From contig JAQWIK010000102.1 in NCBI GenBank assembly GCA_029248915.1, forward strand, positions 1-64,000: DNA of 64,000 bases, given 5' to 3'. The notes beneath the pieces were generated by a model. That model saw nothing but the letters and a program-made list of their open reading frames with translations, was not told the DNA's origin and searched no databases. How positions within the stretch are numbered: position 1 is the stretch's first letter; each line of letters starts with the position of its first letter. Of this stretch, positions 1-9,741 are shown one piece after another. Position numbers and translations under genes: made by a program. Origin of the DNA: Paracoccaceae bacterium. Lineage in GTDB: Bacteria; Pseudomonadota; Alphaproteobacteria; Rhodobacterales; Rhodobacteraceae.

Positions 1-2
1 GG

Positions 3-923
3 CAGGAGAGCTCAAAGGGAAAAGATACGCCATCTGGTCACTGGGAAATTGCTGGGTTGCCTGTTACCTGGGATTGGCATTATTTTAAAGATAAAACAAA
101 TTCGTTTCCAAGAGAAATTATAAGCGAGATTTGTCAAATAGCTCAGGTTGATGGCATTCTAGGAAATAAACATGCATCTGGTATCGATATAATTGAAGAA
201 TTTGGGCAATCCCACGTCGAAAGTGCTATGCCAATATGCTACACATCTGCTGATAGTGTTTTTCAGATAGCGGCGCATGAAACTGTCTTTGGTCTCGGTC
301 GGCTCTACGAGTTATGTGAAAAACTAGCGCCGATAATTCATAATTTAAATGTTGGGCGGGTAATTGCTCGTCCGTTCGTTGGATCAAAGGATGAAGGCTG
401 GAAAAGAACAAAAAATCGTAGAGATTATGCTATGTTACCGCCTAGTCCTGTTTTAATTGACTGGGTTAAGGCTTCTGGTGGAAAAACATATGCAATTGGA
501 AAAATAGGAGATATTTTTTCGATGCGAAACATAGATAGTAGCGTGACTGGCACTGATTTAGATCTTATGCAACAGCTGCAAAAACATATCAAACTTGCAG
601 AAGACGGGTCCTTAATATTTGCAAACTTTGTTGAATTTGATAGTTTATTTGGCCACCGTCGAGATCCAATTGGGTATGCCAAGGCGCTAGAACGTTTCGA
701 TAAGGGAATAGCAACTGTGATTGGAAACCTGTTAGAAGATGATTTGCTTATTATTACTGCAGATCATGGCAATGATCCAACTTGGTTTGGTACAGACCAT
801 ACGAGGGAGCAAGTCCCGGTTCTTTTACAAGGTAAAACAAAATTTTTTCAATCTAAAATTGAGTTTAGTGTCGTTGCAAAGCTGGCTGCTCAGCACTTGG
901 GGGTTGCAATTCCAAACCCTTAG
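3..923 (+). CDS. deoB: Phosphopentomutase, 5' end outside window (partial)
   Basis: Frame is open from the window edge: ..SSKGKDTPSGHWEIAGLPVTWDWHYF; ADHGNDPTWFGTDHTREQVP metal-binding motif near C-terminus. Track ORF starts at an internal TTG (57). Confidence 0.93.
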   Translation, partial: QESSKGKDTPSGHWEIAGLPVTWDWHYFKDKTNSFPREIISEICQIAQVDGILGNKHASGIDIIEEFGQSHVESAMPICYTSADSVFQIAAHETVFGLGRLYELCEKLAPIIHNLNVGRVIARPFVGSKDEGWKRTKNRRDYAMLPPSPVLIDWVKASGGKTYAIGKIGDIFSMRNIDSSVTGTDLDLMQQLQKHIKLAEDGSLIFANFVEFDSLFGHRRDPIGYAKALERFDKGIATVIGNLLEDDLLIITADHGNDPTWFGTDHTREQVPVLLQGKTKFFQSKIEFSVVAKLAAQHLGVAIPNP

Positions 924-959
924 CATCAGTTTAAATTAATGAATTTAGAAAGGTAAAAT

Positions 960-1592
960 ATGGTAAAACATCTTACGGTCGTTGATCATCCACTAGTACA
1001 ACATAAACTTACGTTAATGAGGAAAAAGACTACTTCAACTGTAGAATTTAGACAGCTGCTAAGGGAGATTAGTCAATTTTTAGCTTACGAAATTACTAGA
1101 AATTTACCTATGACTACTAGAAGAATAGAAACTCCTATTGAGGAAATGGATGCGCCGACACTAGATGGAAAGAAGTTAGCATTAATTTCAATTTTACGTG
1201 CGGGAAATGGGCTTTTAGACGGCGTTTTAGAGTTAGTACCCTCAGCTAGAGTAGGTTTTGTGGGTTTGTATAGAGATGAAGAAACCCTGCAGCCCATTCA
1301 ATATTATTACAAGGTTCCTCATGGATTAAAAAATCGTATGGTTATTGCTGTAGATCCCATGTTGGCAACGGGAAATTCATCTGCCGCAGCTATAGAGTTA
1401 CTCAAAAAGTCTGGAGCAAAAAACATCAGGTTTCTTTGTTTATTGGCGGCCCCAGAAGGTATCAAACGAATGGAAGAGGCTCATCCTGATGTGCCGATTG
1501 TCACTGCAGCTGTCGATAGCCACTTAAATTCTAATGGTTATATTGTCCCTGGATTAGGTGATGCTGGGGATAGGATGTATGGCACGAAATAG
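960..1592 (+). CDS. upp: Uracil phosphoribosyltransferase
   Basis: [49 protein letters not shown] loop; C-terminal [14 protein letters not shown]. Confidence 0.96.
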   Translation: MVKHLTVVDHPLVQHKLTLMRKKTTSTVEFRQLLREISQFLAYEITRNLPMTTRRIETPIEEMDAPTLDGKKLALISILRAGNGLLDGVLELVPSARVGFVGLYRDEETLQPIQYYYKVPHGLKNRMVIAVDPMLATGNSSAAAIELLKKSGAKNIRFLCLLAAPEGIKRMEEAHPDVPIVTAAVDSHLNSNGYIVPGLGDAGDRMYGTK

Positions 1593-1636
1593 TTAATACA
1601 ATCCTTTCAAGAAATTATTAAACCCAATAAACAAGG

Positions 1637-2656
1637 TTAATTGTTACAAATATTTTGTAGGGATACCCAGTTAGCATCAGGTAAACTCGTTTCGACAGAT
1701 GATTTTTTAATTTCGTCGGCTTCGATCAGTTCAAATGATCCTTCACCCGTTATATCAATAGCTTTTGCGAACGGTAAGAGACTTAATTTTGTGTCATGGA
1801 AAGCTTTTATTATTTTATTTGTTCGTATAGATTCTTGAGGCTTGGTTACTAGATAATCGGCGTAATCCATCAAAGTTTCGTCATTTATCAAGCCAGTTGT
1901 AAGGAGCCTGAAAGTACTTATCAAACTAATTGTTTGTATCAACTCTTCCATCGGATCATACGTTTGGGATCGGAGCTTTTCTATTACCAAAAAGCCTGCT
2001 AAAACATCTGGATCTTCAAAGTCTTCAACTAGATTTCTGTTTGCTAATAGTATGTTTCCAGGAAGATTTATAGTAGTTTTTATTCCATCTGGAACTATAA
2101 AAATCGAGGTGTTTTCTGTAAACAAACGTTCGCTCAGATGCTTAAGAGATGTTTTTGAAAAATCCGCTTCACATGCTGGACCCGTTACTCGCTTAAGATG
2201 TTCAAAAAGTTTATTACCTATCTCAATATGCTTAACTTCAGGTAGGATTTCCGCTGTATAATTTCTAACAGCCTGAGGCATCCAAAAAACTAAAGTTAAA
2301 AAGACAATTGAAAATATTCCTAAAAATATTCCTGTGCGTAGTCTACCAGGGTGCGGGCGCCGGCGGGCAATAACAGTACGTAACTTTTCGATGGCATCTA
2401 TCATTTCTTTCTCTGCAAAATTTAATTCCAGACTTTCCTCCTGATCACCATCAGGATGATAAATAGCGGGAAAATTTCCTGGATTAGCTCTCTCGATTGC
2501 AGCAAGCGACCAATGGGCCAAAGGCTGTTCTTGCATATCGCTAATTAAAAGCGTTGTTTCGCCAATTGAGATTAAAACATCTTTTCGTTGTGAAGCATTA
2601 TTATTACGCCAAAGGCCTAAAGCTTCAATCCTTTGGTATTTATCCAGTGCTGTCAT
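1637..2656 (-). CDS. Membrane-anchored protein resembling an M48-type peptidase domain without the HExxH motif
   Basis: Single TM (GIFLGIFSIVFLTLVFWMP); SIFIVPDGIKTTINLPGNILLANRNLVEDFEDPDVLAGFLVIEKLR resembles M48 'NAFALPGG.I.V..GL...' but HEIGH is replaced by VIEKL. Confidence 0.55.
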   Translation of the reverse strand: MTALDKYQRIEALGLWRNNNASQRKDVLISIGETTLLISDMQEQPLAHWSLAAIERANPGNFPAIYHPDGDQEESLELNFAEKEMIDAIEKLRTVIARRRPHPGRLRTGIFLGIFSIVFLTLVFWMPQAVRNYTAEILPEVKHIEIGNKLFEHLKRVTGPACEADFSKTSLKHLSERLFTENTSIFIVPDGIKTTINLPGNILLANRNLVEDFEDPDVLAGFLVIEKLRSQTYDPMEELIQTISLISTFRLLTTGLINDETLMDYADYLVTKPQESIRTNKIIKAFHDTKLSLLPFAKAIDITGEGSFELIEADEIKKSSVETSLPDANWVSLQNICNN

Positions 2657-2709
2657 GAAGAACTTTTATTTTGCCTCGCTGCACGCAAAAATATTTAGTT
2701 ATTACCCGT

Positions 2710-4332
2710 TTACTCAAATGATTTTCGCAGTTCAAACTTCTGGATTTTACCGGTGCTTGTCTTAGGAAGTTCTTGGAAGATTATTTTCTTTGGAGTTTTA
2801 AATCCTGCGAGTTTTTCTCTAGAAAATTTTATAAGCTCTTCTTCTGTGGCACTTGCTCCATCTAATAGCTCTATAAAAGCACAGGGTACTTCACCCCATT
2901 TTTCATCGGGTTTTGCAACCACTGCGCAGAGTGAAACAGCTGGATGGGACATAAGACAACCTTCAACTTCCACAGAACTTACGTTTTCACCACCTGATAT
3001 GATGATATCTTTGGCGCGATCTGCTATTTGGATGTAAGTATCGGGGTGTTGAACGGCAATGTCTCCTGAATGAAAATAACCGCCATCAAACGCTTCTATG
3101 GTTGCCTTCTCATTTTTGAAATAGCCCTTCATCACAGAATTGCCTCGTATCATTATTTCCCCTTGTGTTTTACCGTCTTTGGGAACCTCAGACATCGATT
3201 GGTCCATAACCGTGATATGCTCCATCATTGGAAAGGCGACACCTTGCCGAGCTTTAATAGCGGCACGCTGTTCGTCTTCCAAGTTCGCCCATTTTTCAGT
3301 TTCCCAATAACATTCAGTCACATGACCATAAGTTTCAGTTAGGCCATAAACTTGCGTTACGTTGAAGCCCAATTTTTCAATTTTTAATAGTGTTGCCGGA
3401 GCGGGTGGCGCACCGGCTGTAAAAACTTCTACCGTATGATTAAAACTGCGTCGCTCGGCTTCATTTGTATTCACTATCATGTTCAAAACAATTGGTGCAC
3501 CTCCAAAATATTGAACTCCTTCATCAGCTATTGCGTCATATATCACTTTAGACGAAATATCTCGACAACATACTAGTGAACCTCCCAAAACTGGCATCAT
3601 CCAAGTGTGGTTCCAGCCATTACAATGAAATAATGGTACAATGGTCATAAAAACTGGGTTCAAAGTCATTCTCCAGCTGACGACGGTCCCCATCGTCATC
3701 AAATATGCTCCTCTGTGATGATATACTACGCCTTTAGGCTTTCCTGTAGTGCCAGAAGTATAATTAAGTGCTAAGCTTTCCCATTCATCGCTGGGCATAA
3801 TCCAGCAAAAATCTAATTCTCCGCTTTGTAAAAATTTTTCATATGTTTCATATCTTCCTGTTGCATGAAAGCCGGCCGCTTCATCAGGGACTTCAATTAA
3901 AGTTGGACGGGGTCCAGAAAGATTTTCTATAGCTTCTTCAATGACCGAGAGAAATTGTGAATCTGCAAAAACTACTTTGGCTCCACCATGTTCAAATATA
4001 TACGAAATAGTACCAGTGTCTAAACGAGTATTTATGGTGTTTAAAACTGCTCCACAGGCTGGTATTCCAAAATGCGCTTCTGCTTGGGCGGGAATATTAG
4101 GTAAAACAGTTGCTACTACGTCACCAGGCTGTATTCCAATTTTGGTAAGTGCGCTGGCAAGTTGGGTGCAACGTTGGAAGTATTGCAAATAAGTTTTTCT
4201 ATGAGAGCCATAAATTACTGCAGTTCTATCTGAAAAAACAGTGGCTGCTCGTCGTAAGTGCGATAATGGTGTCAATGGCACATAATTCGCTTCGTTTTTC
4301 TCAAGTCCCACTTCATCAGACATCCAGCCCAT
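2710..4332 (-). CDS. Acyl-CoA synthetase (AMP-forming; DmdB/medium-long chain family)
   Basis: LNYTSGTTGKPKGVVYHHRGAY AMP-binding motif; YGLTETYGH; SGGENVSSVEVEG; STGKIQKFELRK. Likely start MGWMSDEVG (4332) rather than track start 4383. Confidence 0.92.
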   Translation of the reverse strand: MGWMSDEVGLEKNEANYVPLTPLSHLRRAATVFSDRTAVIYGSHRKTYLQYFQRCTQLASALTKIGIQPGDVVATVLPNIPAQAEAHFGIPACGAVLNTINTRLDTGTISYIFEHGGAKVVFADSQFLSVIEEAIENLSGPRPTLIEVPDEAAGFHATGRYETYEKFLQSGELDFCWIMPSDEWESLALNYTSGTTGKPKGVVYHHRGAYLMTMGTVVSWRMTLNPVFMTIVPLFHCNGWNHTWMMPVLGGSLVCCRDISSKVIYDAIADEGVQYFGGAPIVLNMIVNTNEAERRSFNHTVEVFTAGAPPAPATLLKIEKLGFNVTQVYGLTETYGHVTECYWETEKWANLEDEQRAAIKARQGVAFPMMEHITVMDQSMSEVPKDGKTQGEIMIRGNSVMKGYFKNEKATIEAFDGGYFHSGDIAVQHPDTYIQIADRAKDIIISGGENVSSVEVEGCLMSHPAVSLCAVVAKPDEKWGEVPCAFIELLDGASATEEELIKFSREKLAGFKTPKKIIFQELPKTSTGKIQKFELRKSFE

Positions 4333-4440
4333 GAAATTCTCCATCTTCAAATTTTTTACACTTAAAACATAATATAAAATCAAATATAATGTGAAGTCCT
4401 TGAGTTATATTCAATAAAAATTTCACAGAAGAATTTATGG

Positions 4441-4478
4441 AAGTTCGTTAAACATTTCCAAAAGCCTAAAACGAACTT
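4441..4478. repeat. 9-bp inverted repeat (AAGTTCGTT..AACGAACTT), 20-nt spacer
   Basis: Perfect arms 4441-4449 and 4470-4478 between fadB-like gene and acyl-CoA synthetase gene; no U-tract. Confidence 0.5.
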
Positions 4479-4501
4479 TGATCAAAATACTATGAATTTC
4501 A

Positions 4502-6688
4502 TTATGTTGCGAACCGGCTATAAAATTCCTCTCCAGTTTTGCCCATTTCAATGAGTAGGGAAGGGGGCTTAAACCTATTCCCGTAAATGGAGCAAAGCTC
4601 CTCACATCTTTCGGTTGCGTAGGCAGTTCCCAAAATATCTAACCAGCTCAGTGGACCGCCTGACCATGGAGCAAAACCCCAACCTAAGATTGCTCCAACA
4701 TCTCCTTCGCGTATATCCATTAAGACTCCCTCCTCGAGGGCTCTTACCGCTTCCAAAACTTGAACAAACATTAATCTGTGTTGCACATCTAAAAGGCTTG
4801 GTTGGTTTGTAGAATACGGGTATTTTTCCTTTAACCCTGACCAATAACCTGTTCTTTTGCCTTTATCATCATAGTCGAAAAAACCAGCTTTTGATTTGCG
4901 ACCTAACCGACCGATTTTTTCCATCCAAAAGATGACCTCATCCACACAGTCGTCTGGATAGTTTTGACCCATTGCGGCTTTTGTTGCTCTGGCTATTTTG
5001 GCGCCTAAGTCAATTGAAGTCTCATCGACAAGTTGAATTGGTCCTACTGGGAAGCCAAGCATCTGTGCGGCATTATTAACCATAGATGGAGGTATGCCCT
5101 CGGACACCATCCTAATACCTTCATTAATGTAAGGAATAATGCACCTATTAGCATAAAAAAACCTTGCATCATTGACGACTATTGGTGTTTTCTTGATTTG
5201 TCTTACGAAATCCAATGCTTTTGCAACAGCGGTATCATTCGTTTGTTTTCCACGAATTATTTCTACTAAGCGCATTTTCTCGACAGGACTAAAAAAGTGT
5301 ATACCAATGAACTGGTCTGGCCTGGATGATGCTTTGGCAAGATCATTTATTGGTAGCGTTGATGTATTTGACGCAAATATACATTCTGTGGAAATTGCAC
5401 GTTCTACCTCTTTGGTTATGTCACTTTTAACCTTTGGATCTTCAAAAACTGCTTCAATAATAAGATCAGCCTCTGAAAGTGCATTTAAATTTGTGGTGGG
5501 TAAGATTTTTGATAATATACTTTCTTTTTGGTCTTGTGATGTTTTGCCTAACTTAATGCCCTTGTTTAGGTGGTTCGCTGCAAAGTTTTTCCCATTTTCT
5601 GCGGATTCCTGCGTTTGATCTATGAGAACAACGTCAATCCCTGCCTGAGCAGAAACTAGGGCAATTCCCGCTCCCATCATTCCTGCGCCAAGGACCCCTA
5701 GTTTTTTAACGGATTGATCGGTTATTGTCTTAGGTCTAACAGCTCCTTTCTCCAAAGCGGTCTTGTTCAGGAAAAGACTTCTTATCATGGCTGTAGAGGA
5801 TGGATTCATTATAACATTAGTAAACCAGCGAGCTTCTACTTTTAACGCTAAATCAAAAGGTACAAGAGCTCCTTCATACACTGCACTCAATAATGCTTTT
5901 GCCGCTGGGAAGGCTCCTTGCGTTTTTCCATTGACCATTGCTGAGGCACCAACAAAAGTCATAAAGCCATTTGGGGTATAAGGTGTGCCACCTGGAATTT
6001 TATATCCTTTTTGGTCCCAGGGTTTAACTATATCGCTTTCTTTAGCTGCGAGGACCCAGTCACGAGCAGCCATCATTGGGTCGTCATTAACTTCGTCAAT
6101 AATTCCTACTTTTTGGGCTTTCCCTGGTGTTACGGTTTTTCCCTCTAAAAGATATGTAGAGGCGGTCATTGCCCCAAGCTTTCTTACTAATCTAGTTGTT
6201 CCACCGGCTCCTGGGAAAAGACCTACAAGAATTTCTGGTAGCCCTATTTTTGATTTTGGGTTGTTTGCTGAAAATATCCTGTGGGTAGATAAAGGAATTT
6301 CCAAACCAATACCTAAGGCAGTGCCTGGTAATACAGAAACGATCGGTTTACCGCCTTTTTGCGTTTTTGGATCCATGCCTGCTAGCTCAATTTTTCTCAA
6401 AACAGAGTGCATTTTCATCACGCCATTAAAAACTCCTTCAGCTGGATTTTCTCCAGCACTTTCTTTGAGCTGAGCAAGAACATTCAGGTCCATTCCTGCT
6501 GCAAAATCTTTTTTACCGCTAGTCAATATGCAGGCAACTATATTCTTATCGTCTATAACTTGGTCAATTAATTTTTCTAGTGTTTCTAAGGCGTCAAAAC
6601 TTAGCACATTCATTGATTTTTTTTCGCAATTCCATGTTATTGTGGCTATTGCTTGACTATCAATAACTATCGAGAAATCAGAATTCAT
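4502..6688 (-). CDS. fadJ: 3-hydroxyacyl-CoA dehydrogenase / enoyl-CoA hydratase, fused (FadB/FadJ type)
   Basis: N-terminal crotonase domain (ACILTSGKKDFAAGMDL; GLFPGAGGTTRLVRK), NAD domain (LGVLGAGMMGAGIALVSAQAGIDVVLID), IGIHFFSPVEKMRLVEII. Confidence 0.93.
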   Translation of the reverse strand: MNSDFSIVIDSQAIATITWNCEKKSMNVLSFDALETLEKLIDQVIDDKNIVACILTSGKKDFAAGMDLNVLAQLKESAGENPAEGVFNGVMKMHSVLRKIELAGMDPKTQKGGKPIVSVLPGTALGIGLEIPLSTHRIFSANNPKSKIGLPEILVGLFPGAGGTTRLVRKLGAMTASTYLLEGKTVTPGKAQKVGIIDEVNDDPMMAARDWVLAAKESDIVKPWDQKGYKIPGGTPYTPNGFMTFVGASAMVNGKTQGAFPAAKALLSAVYEGALVPFDLALKVEARWFTNVIMNPSSTAMIRSLFLNKTALEKGAVRPKTITDQSVKKLGVLGAGMMGAGIALVSAQAGIDVVLIDQTQESAENGKNFAANHLNKGIKLGKTSQDQKESILSKILPTTNLNALSEADLIIEAVFEDPKVKSDITKEVERAISTECIFASNTSTLPINDLAKASSRPDQFIGIHFFSPVEKMRLVEIIRGKQTNDTAVAKALDFVRQIKKTPIVVNDARFFYANRCIIPYINEGIRMVSEGIPPSMVNNAAQMLGFPVGPIQLVDETSIDLGAKIARATKAAMGQNYPDDCVDEVIFWMEKIGRLGRKSKAGFFDYDDKGKRTGYWSGLKEKYPYSTNQPSLLDVQHRLMFVQVLEAVRALEEGVLMDIREGDVGAILGWGFAPWSGGPLSWLDILGTAYATERCEELCSIYGNRFKPPSLLIEMGKTGEEFYSRFAT

Positions 6689-6702
6689 TTTTTAAAACTT
6701 CC

Positions 6703-7914
6703 TTATACCCGCTCAATCACCGTTGCAGCGCCCATTCCAGACGCCACGCAAAGAGTTGCAAGGCCAAGCTCTTTATCAGTTCTTTCAAGTTCATCTAGCA
6801 ATGTACCTAAAATCATCGTTCCGGTTGCACCCAAAGGGTGTCCCATGGCTATTGCACCACCATTAGGGTTTACGTTAGCACTATCGACATCAAACGCTTG
6901 TAAAAATAGAAGAGCCACTGAGGCAAAAGCCTCGTTTACTTCAAAAAGATCAATATCTTTTATGAGGAGGTTATTATCTTTTAGAACTTTCTCTGTAGCA
7001 TTGATAGGGCCGGTCAACATAATTGTTGGATCTGTTCCTATTTTTGCAGTACCTTTAATTTTTGCTCGAGCTTTTAATCCCCATTTTTCCCCAAACTCTT
7101 TATTTCCAAGCAAAATAGCTGCTGAGCCGTCTACAATTCCTGAGCTGTTTCCTGCATGGTGAACATGGTTGATTTTTTCTAGATGAGGATATTTCATCAT
7201 TGCCACTTTGTCGAAGCCAGGCATTAATTCCCCTTGCTCTTTAAATGCGGGTTTAAGCGCACCTAACGTTTGCATATCCGTAGTAGGTCTCATGTATTCA
7301 TCTTTATCTAAAATCAGTAGGCCATTAATATCTCTTACGGGTACAATAGAACTTGAGAAGTAATTTTCGTTCCACGCTATTTTGGCGCGTTTTTGGCTTT
7401 CTACAGCATATTCATCAACTGAATCCCGGTCGAACCCGTGTTCAGTAGCAATTATGTCAGCGCCAATCCCTTGTGGAACAAAATAATTATCAAACGTGAA
7501 TGATGGATCGACACCAACTGCACCCCCGTCGCTCATCATTGGGGTACGGCTCATACTTTCTACTCCACCTGAAATATAGCTATCGCCTGAACCTCCAGCT
7601 ATTTGATTGGCCGCTAAGTTTACCGACTCCAAACCAGAGGCGCAAAACCGGTTTATAGAGAGTCCTGGAATGGATTCGTCCAGTTGGGAAGCTAGGACTG
7701 CAGTTCTGGCCAGACAAGCTCCCTGTTCGCCTACCTGGGTAACATTTCCCCAAATCACGTCTTCTATTGCATGACCTTCTAGGCCATTACGGGTTGCAAT
7801 TGCATCTAAAGCGGTAACGGAAAGGCTTAGTGCACTTACTTCATGTAAAGCGCCATCTTTGCGGCCTTTGCCTCGTGGTGTCCGAATTGAATCATATATA
7901 TAGACTTCTTTCAT
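6703..7914 (-). CDS. fadA: Acetyl-CoA C-acyltransferase (thiolase)
   Basis: SINRFCASGLESVNLAANQI active Cys; GGAIAMGHPLGATGTMI; CVASGMGAATVIERV. Confidence 0.94.
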   Translation of the reverse strand: MKEVYIYDSIRTPRGKGRKDGALHEVSALSLSVTALDAIATRNGLEGHAIEDVIWGNVTQVGEQGACLARTAVLASQLDESIPGLSINRFCASGLESVNLAANQIAGGSGDSYISGGVESMSRTPMMSDGGAVGVDPSFTFDNYFVPQGIGADIIATEHGFDRDSVDEYAVESQKRAKIAWNENYFSSSIVPVRDINGLLILDKDEYMRPTTDMQTLGALKPAFKEQGELMPGFDKVAMMKYPHLEKINHVHHAGNSSGIVDGSAAILLGNKEFGEKWGLKARAKIKGTAKIGTDPTIMLTGPINATEKVLKDNNLLIKDIDLFEVNEAFASVALLFLQAFDVDSANVNPNGGAIAMGHPLGATGTMILGTLLDELERTDKELGLATLCVASGMGAATVIERV

Positions 7915-7923
7915 TTTTTTCTC

Positions 7924-8556
7924 TCAAGCTCGTTCTGATGGGTTTCCTGGCATCAAATCATAGGGATGCTGCCAGCCAGTTATTTTTGATATATTTTCAA
8001 GCCATCGGTCTATGTTTGGCCACTCACTGCGCTCAAAACCAAAGAACTCTGGGTAATAAAGATAAGAGCAGCAAGTCATGTCGGCGTGAGTTATACTATC
8101 ACCGACTAGAAAGTTTTTATCAGTTAGAGCTCCTTCAAGTATGCTGTATGACCCTTTTAATCGAGCAAGATTAAAGTCGATTACAGGTTGGGGTCTTTTC
8201 TCCTGCGGGAGAAAGTTCATTAAAAATCTAGTATTACCCACAACAGAAGAAAATTTATGATTGTCCCATAGAACCCATCTTAGTATCTCAAGTTTTTCAT
8301 TTTCATTTGTACCGCCATGTTTTCCTGTTTTACTGTGCAGGTAAGTTTGTATCACGCCAGATTGGGTTAACTTGGTATCGCCATCTACTAAGACAGGAAC
8401 TTCGCCCATTTCATTTATTTGACTTCTATATTCGTCACTTCGTGCTTCACCATTGAAAAAATCCACAAATACAGGGGTCCAGTCTATTTTTGCAAACTGC
8501 AACGCAAGTGCAGCTTTATATGAATGGCCACTTTCTCCAAAACAATATAATTTCAT
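7924..8556 (-). CDS. Glutathione S-transferase family protein
   Basis: MKLYCFGESGHSYKAALALQFAKIDW thioredoxin-fold N-terminus; EVPVLVDGDTKLTQSGVI; C-terminal ITHADMTCCSYL. Confidence 0.88.
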   Translation of the reverse strand: MKLYCFGESGHSYKAALALQFAKIDWTPVFVDFFNGEARSDEYRSQINEMGEVPVLVDGDTKLTQSGVIQTYLHSKTGKHGGTNENEKLEILRWVLWDNHKFSSVVGNTRFLMNFLPQEKRPQPVIDFNLARLKGSYSILEGALTDKNFLVGDSITHADMTCCSYLYYPEFFGFERSEWPNIDRWLENISKITGWQHPYDLMPGNPSERA

Positions 8557-8568
8557 AACATCTCCAGC

Positions 8569-9726
8569 TTAAAATCTTGCTTTACTAAATTTCCTTGAGA
8601 TTAATTCTTTCATAACCTCATTCGTTCCTCCATAGATCCGCTGAACTCGTCCGTCAGTCCACATCTCTGCGATATCATATTCTTGCATATAACCGTAACC
8701 GCCGTGTAATTGTAGACATTCGTCTAGAACTTCCCCTTGCGTATCAGAAAGCCAGTATTTAGCCATGGCTGCTTTTTCCACTGTTAAATTTCCTAGCAAA
8801 TGTTCTGCAATACAGTTATCCAAAAATGCACGTGCTACAACTGTCTTTGTTTGACATTCAGCTAGCTTAAACCGTGTGTTTTGGAATTGCATAATGGGTC
8901 CACCAAAGGCTTCTCTTTCATTGCAATATTCTATTGTTCTGGCAACAGCGCCTTCCATAGCGCCGACTGCGCCACACCCAATTATCAACCTTTCTTGAGG
9001 AAGTTGAGCCATCATCTGGTAAAAGCCTTGCCCTTCGTCGCCTCCTAAAATATTTTCTGGTGGTATCTCCACATTCTCAAAAAAAAGCTCAGAAGTGTCA
9101 TTAGAGTGCATACCAACTTTCTCTAAATTCCTACCTCTAGAAAAACCCTCTGCGTTATCTGTTTCGACGACAACTAACGAAGTACCTTTAGACTTTTCAG
9201 ATGGATTTGTTTTAGCTGCGACAATCACTAAATTAGCGTGTTGACCATTGGTAATGAATGTTTTCTGGCCATTTAATCTATAAGAATTACCTTCTTTTAG
9301 CGCACGGGTTTTTAACGATTGTACATCCGATCCCCCCGCTGGTTCGGTCATAGCCAAAGCCCCCACCAATTCGCCGCTTACCATCTTAGGCAGCCATCGT
9401 TTTTTTTGCTCCTCCGTTCCGTAAGCGAGAACATAATGAGCAACAATTCCAGAATGGATGCCATGTCCCCAACTAGCCAGGTTTGCACGACTTGCCGCCA
9501 TTAAAATCACCGCTTCATGTCCAAAATCTCCACTAACGCCGCCATATTCTTCTGGAATTGAAGGACAAAGTAAGCCAAGTTCAGCTGCCTGCTGCCAAGT
9601 TGAGCGATCCATTTCACCTTGCTTTCGCCATCGTTCAAACTGAGGCCGCCATTCATCGGCGATAAACTTAGCTGTCATAGTTTCCAACATTTGATGTTCT
9701 TCGGTCATCCAGTTAGATAAACTCAT
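8569..9726 (-). CDS. Acyl-CoA dehydrogenase
   Basis: [60 protein letters not shown]. Confidence 0.94.
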   Translation of the reverse strand: MSLSNWMTEEHQMLETMTAKFIADEWRPQFERWRKQGEMDRSTWQQAAELGLLCPSIPEEYGGVSGDFGHEAVILMAASRANLASWGHGIHSGIVAHYVLAYGTEEQKKRWLPKMVSGELVGALAMTEPAGGSDVQSLKTRALKEGNSYRLNGQKTFITNGQHANLVIVAAKTNPSEKSKGTSLVVVETDNAEGFSRGRNLEKVGMHSNDTSELFFENVEIPPENILGGDEGQGFYQMMAQLPQERLIIGCGAVGAMEGAVARTIEYCNEREAFGGPIMQFQNTRFKLAECQTKTVVARAFLDNCIAEHLLGNLTVEKAAMAKYWLSDTQGEVLDECLQLHGGYGYMQEYDIAEMWTDGRVQRIYGGTNEVMKELISRKFSKARF

Positions 9727-9741
9727 CTAATTTTCCTTTAA

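Noticed and set aside
5172-6473. Plus-strand ORFs of 148 and 162 aa (5172..5618, 5985..6473)
   Set aside because: Antisense shadows of the clear FadB/J coding sequence; no recognisable motifs.
6653-7162. 169-aa plus-strand ORF
   Set aside because: Antisense to thiolase and start of fadB-like gene; composition typical of a shadow frame.
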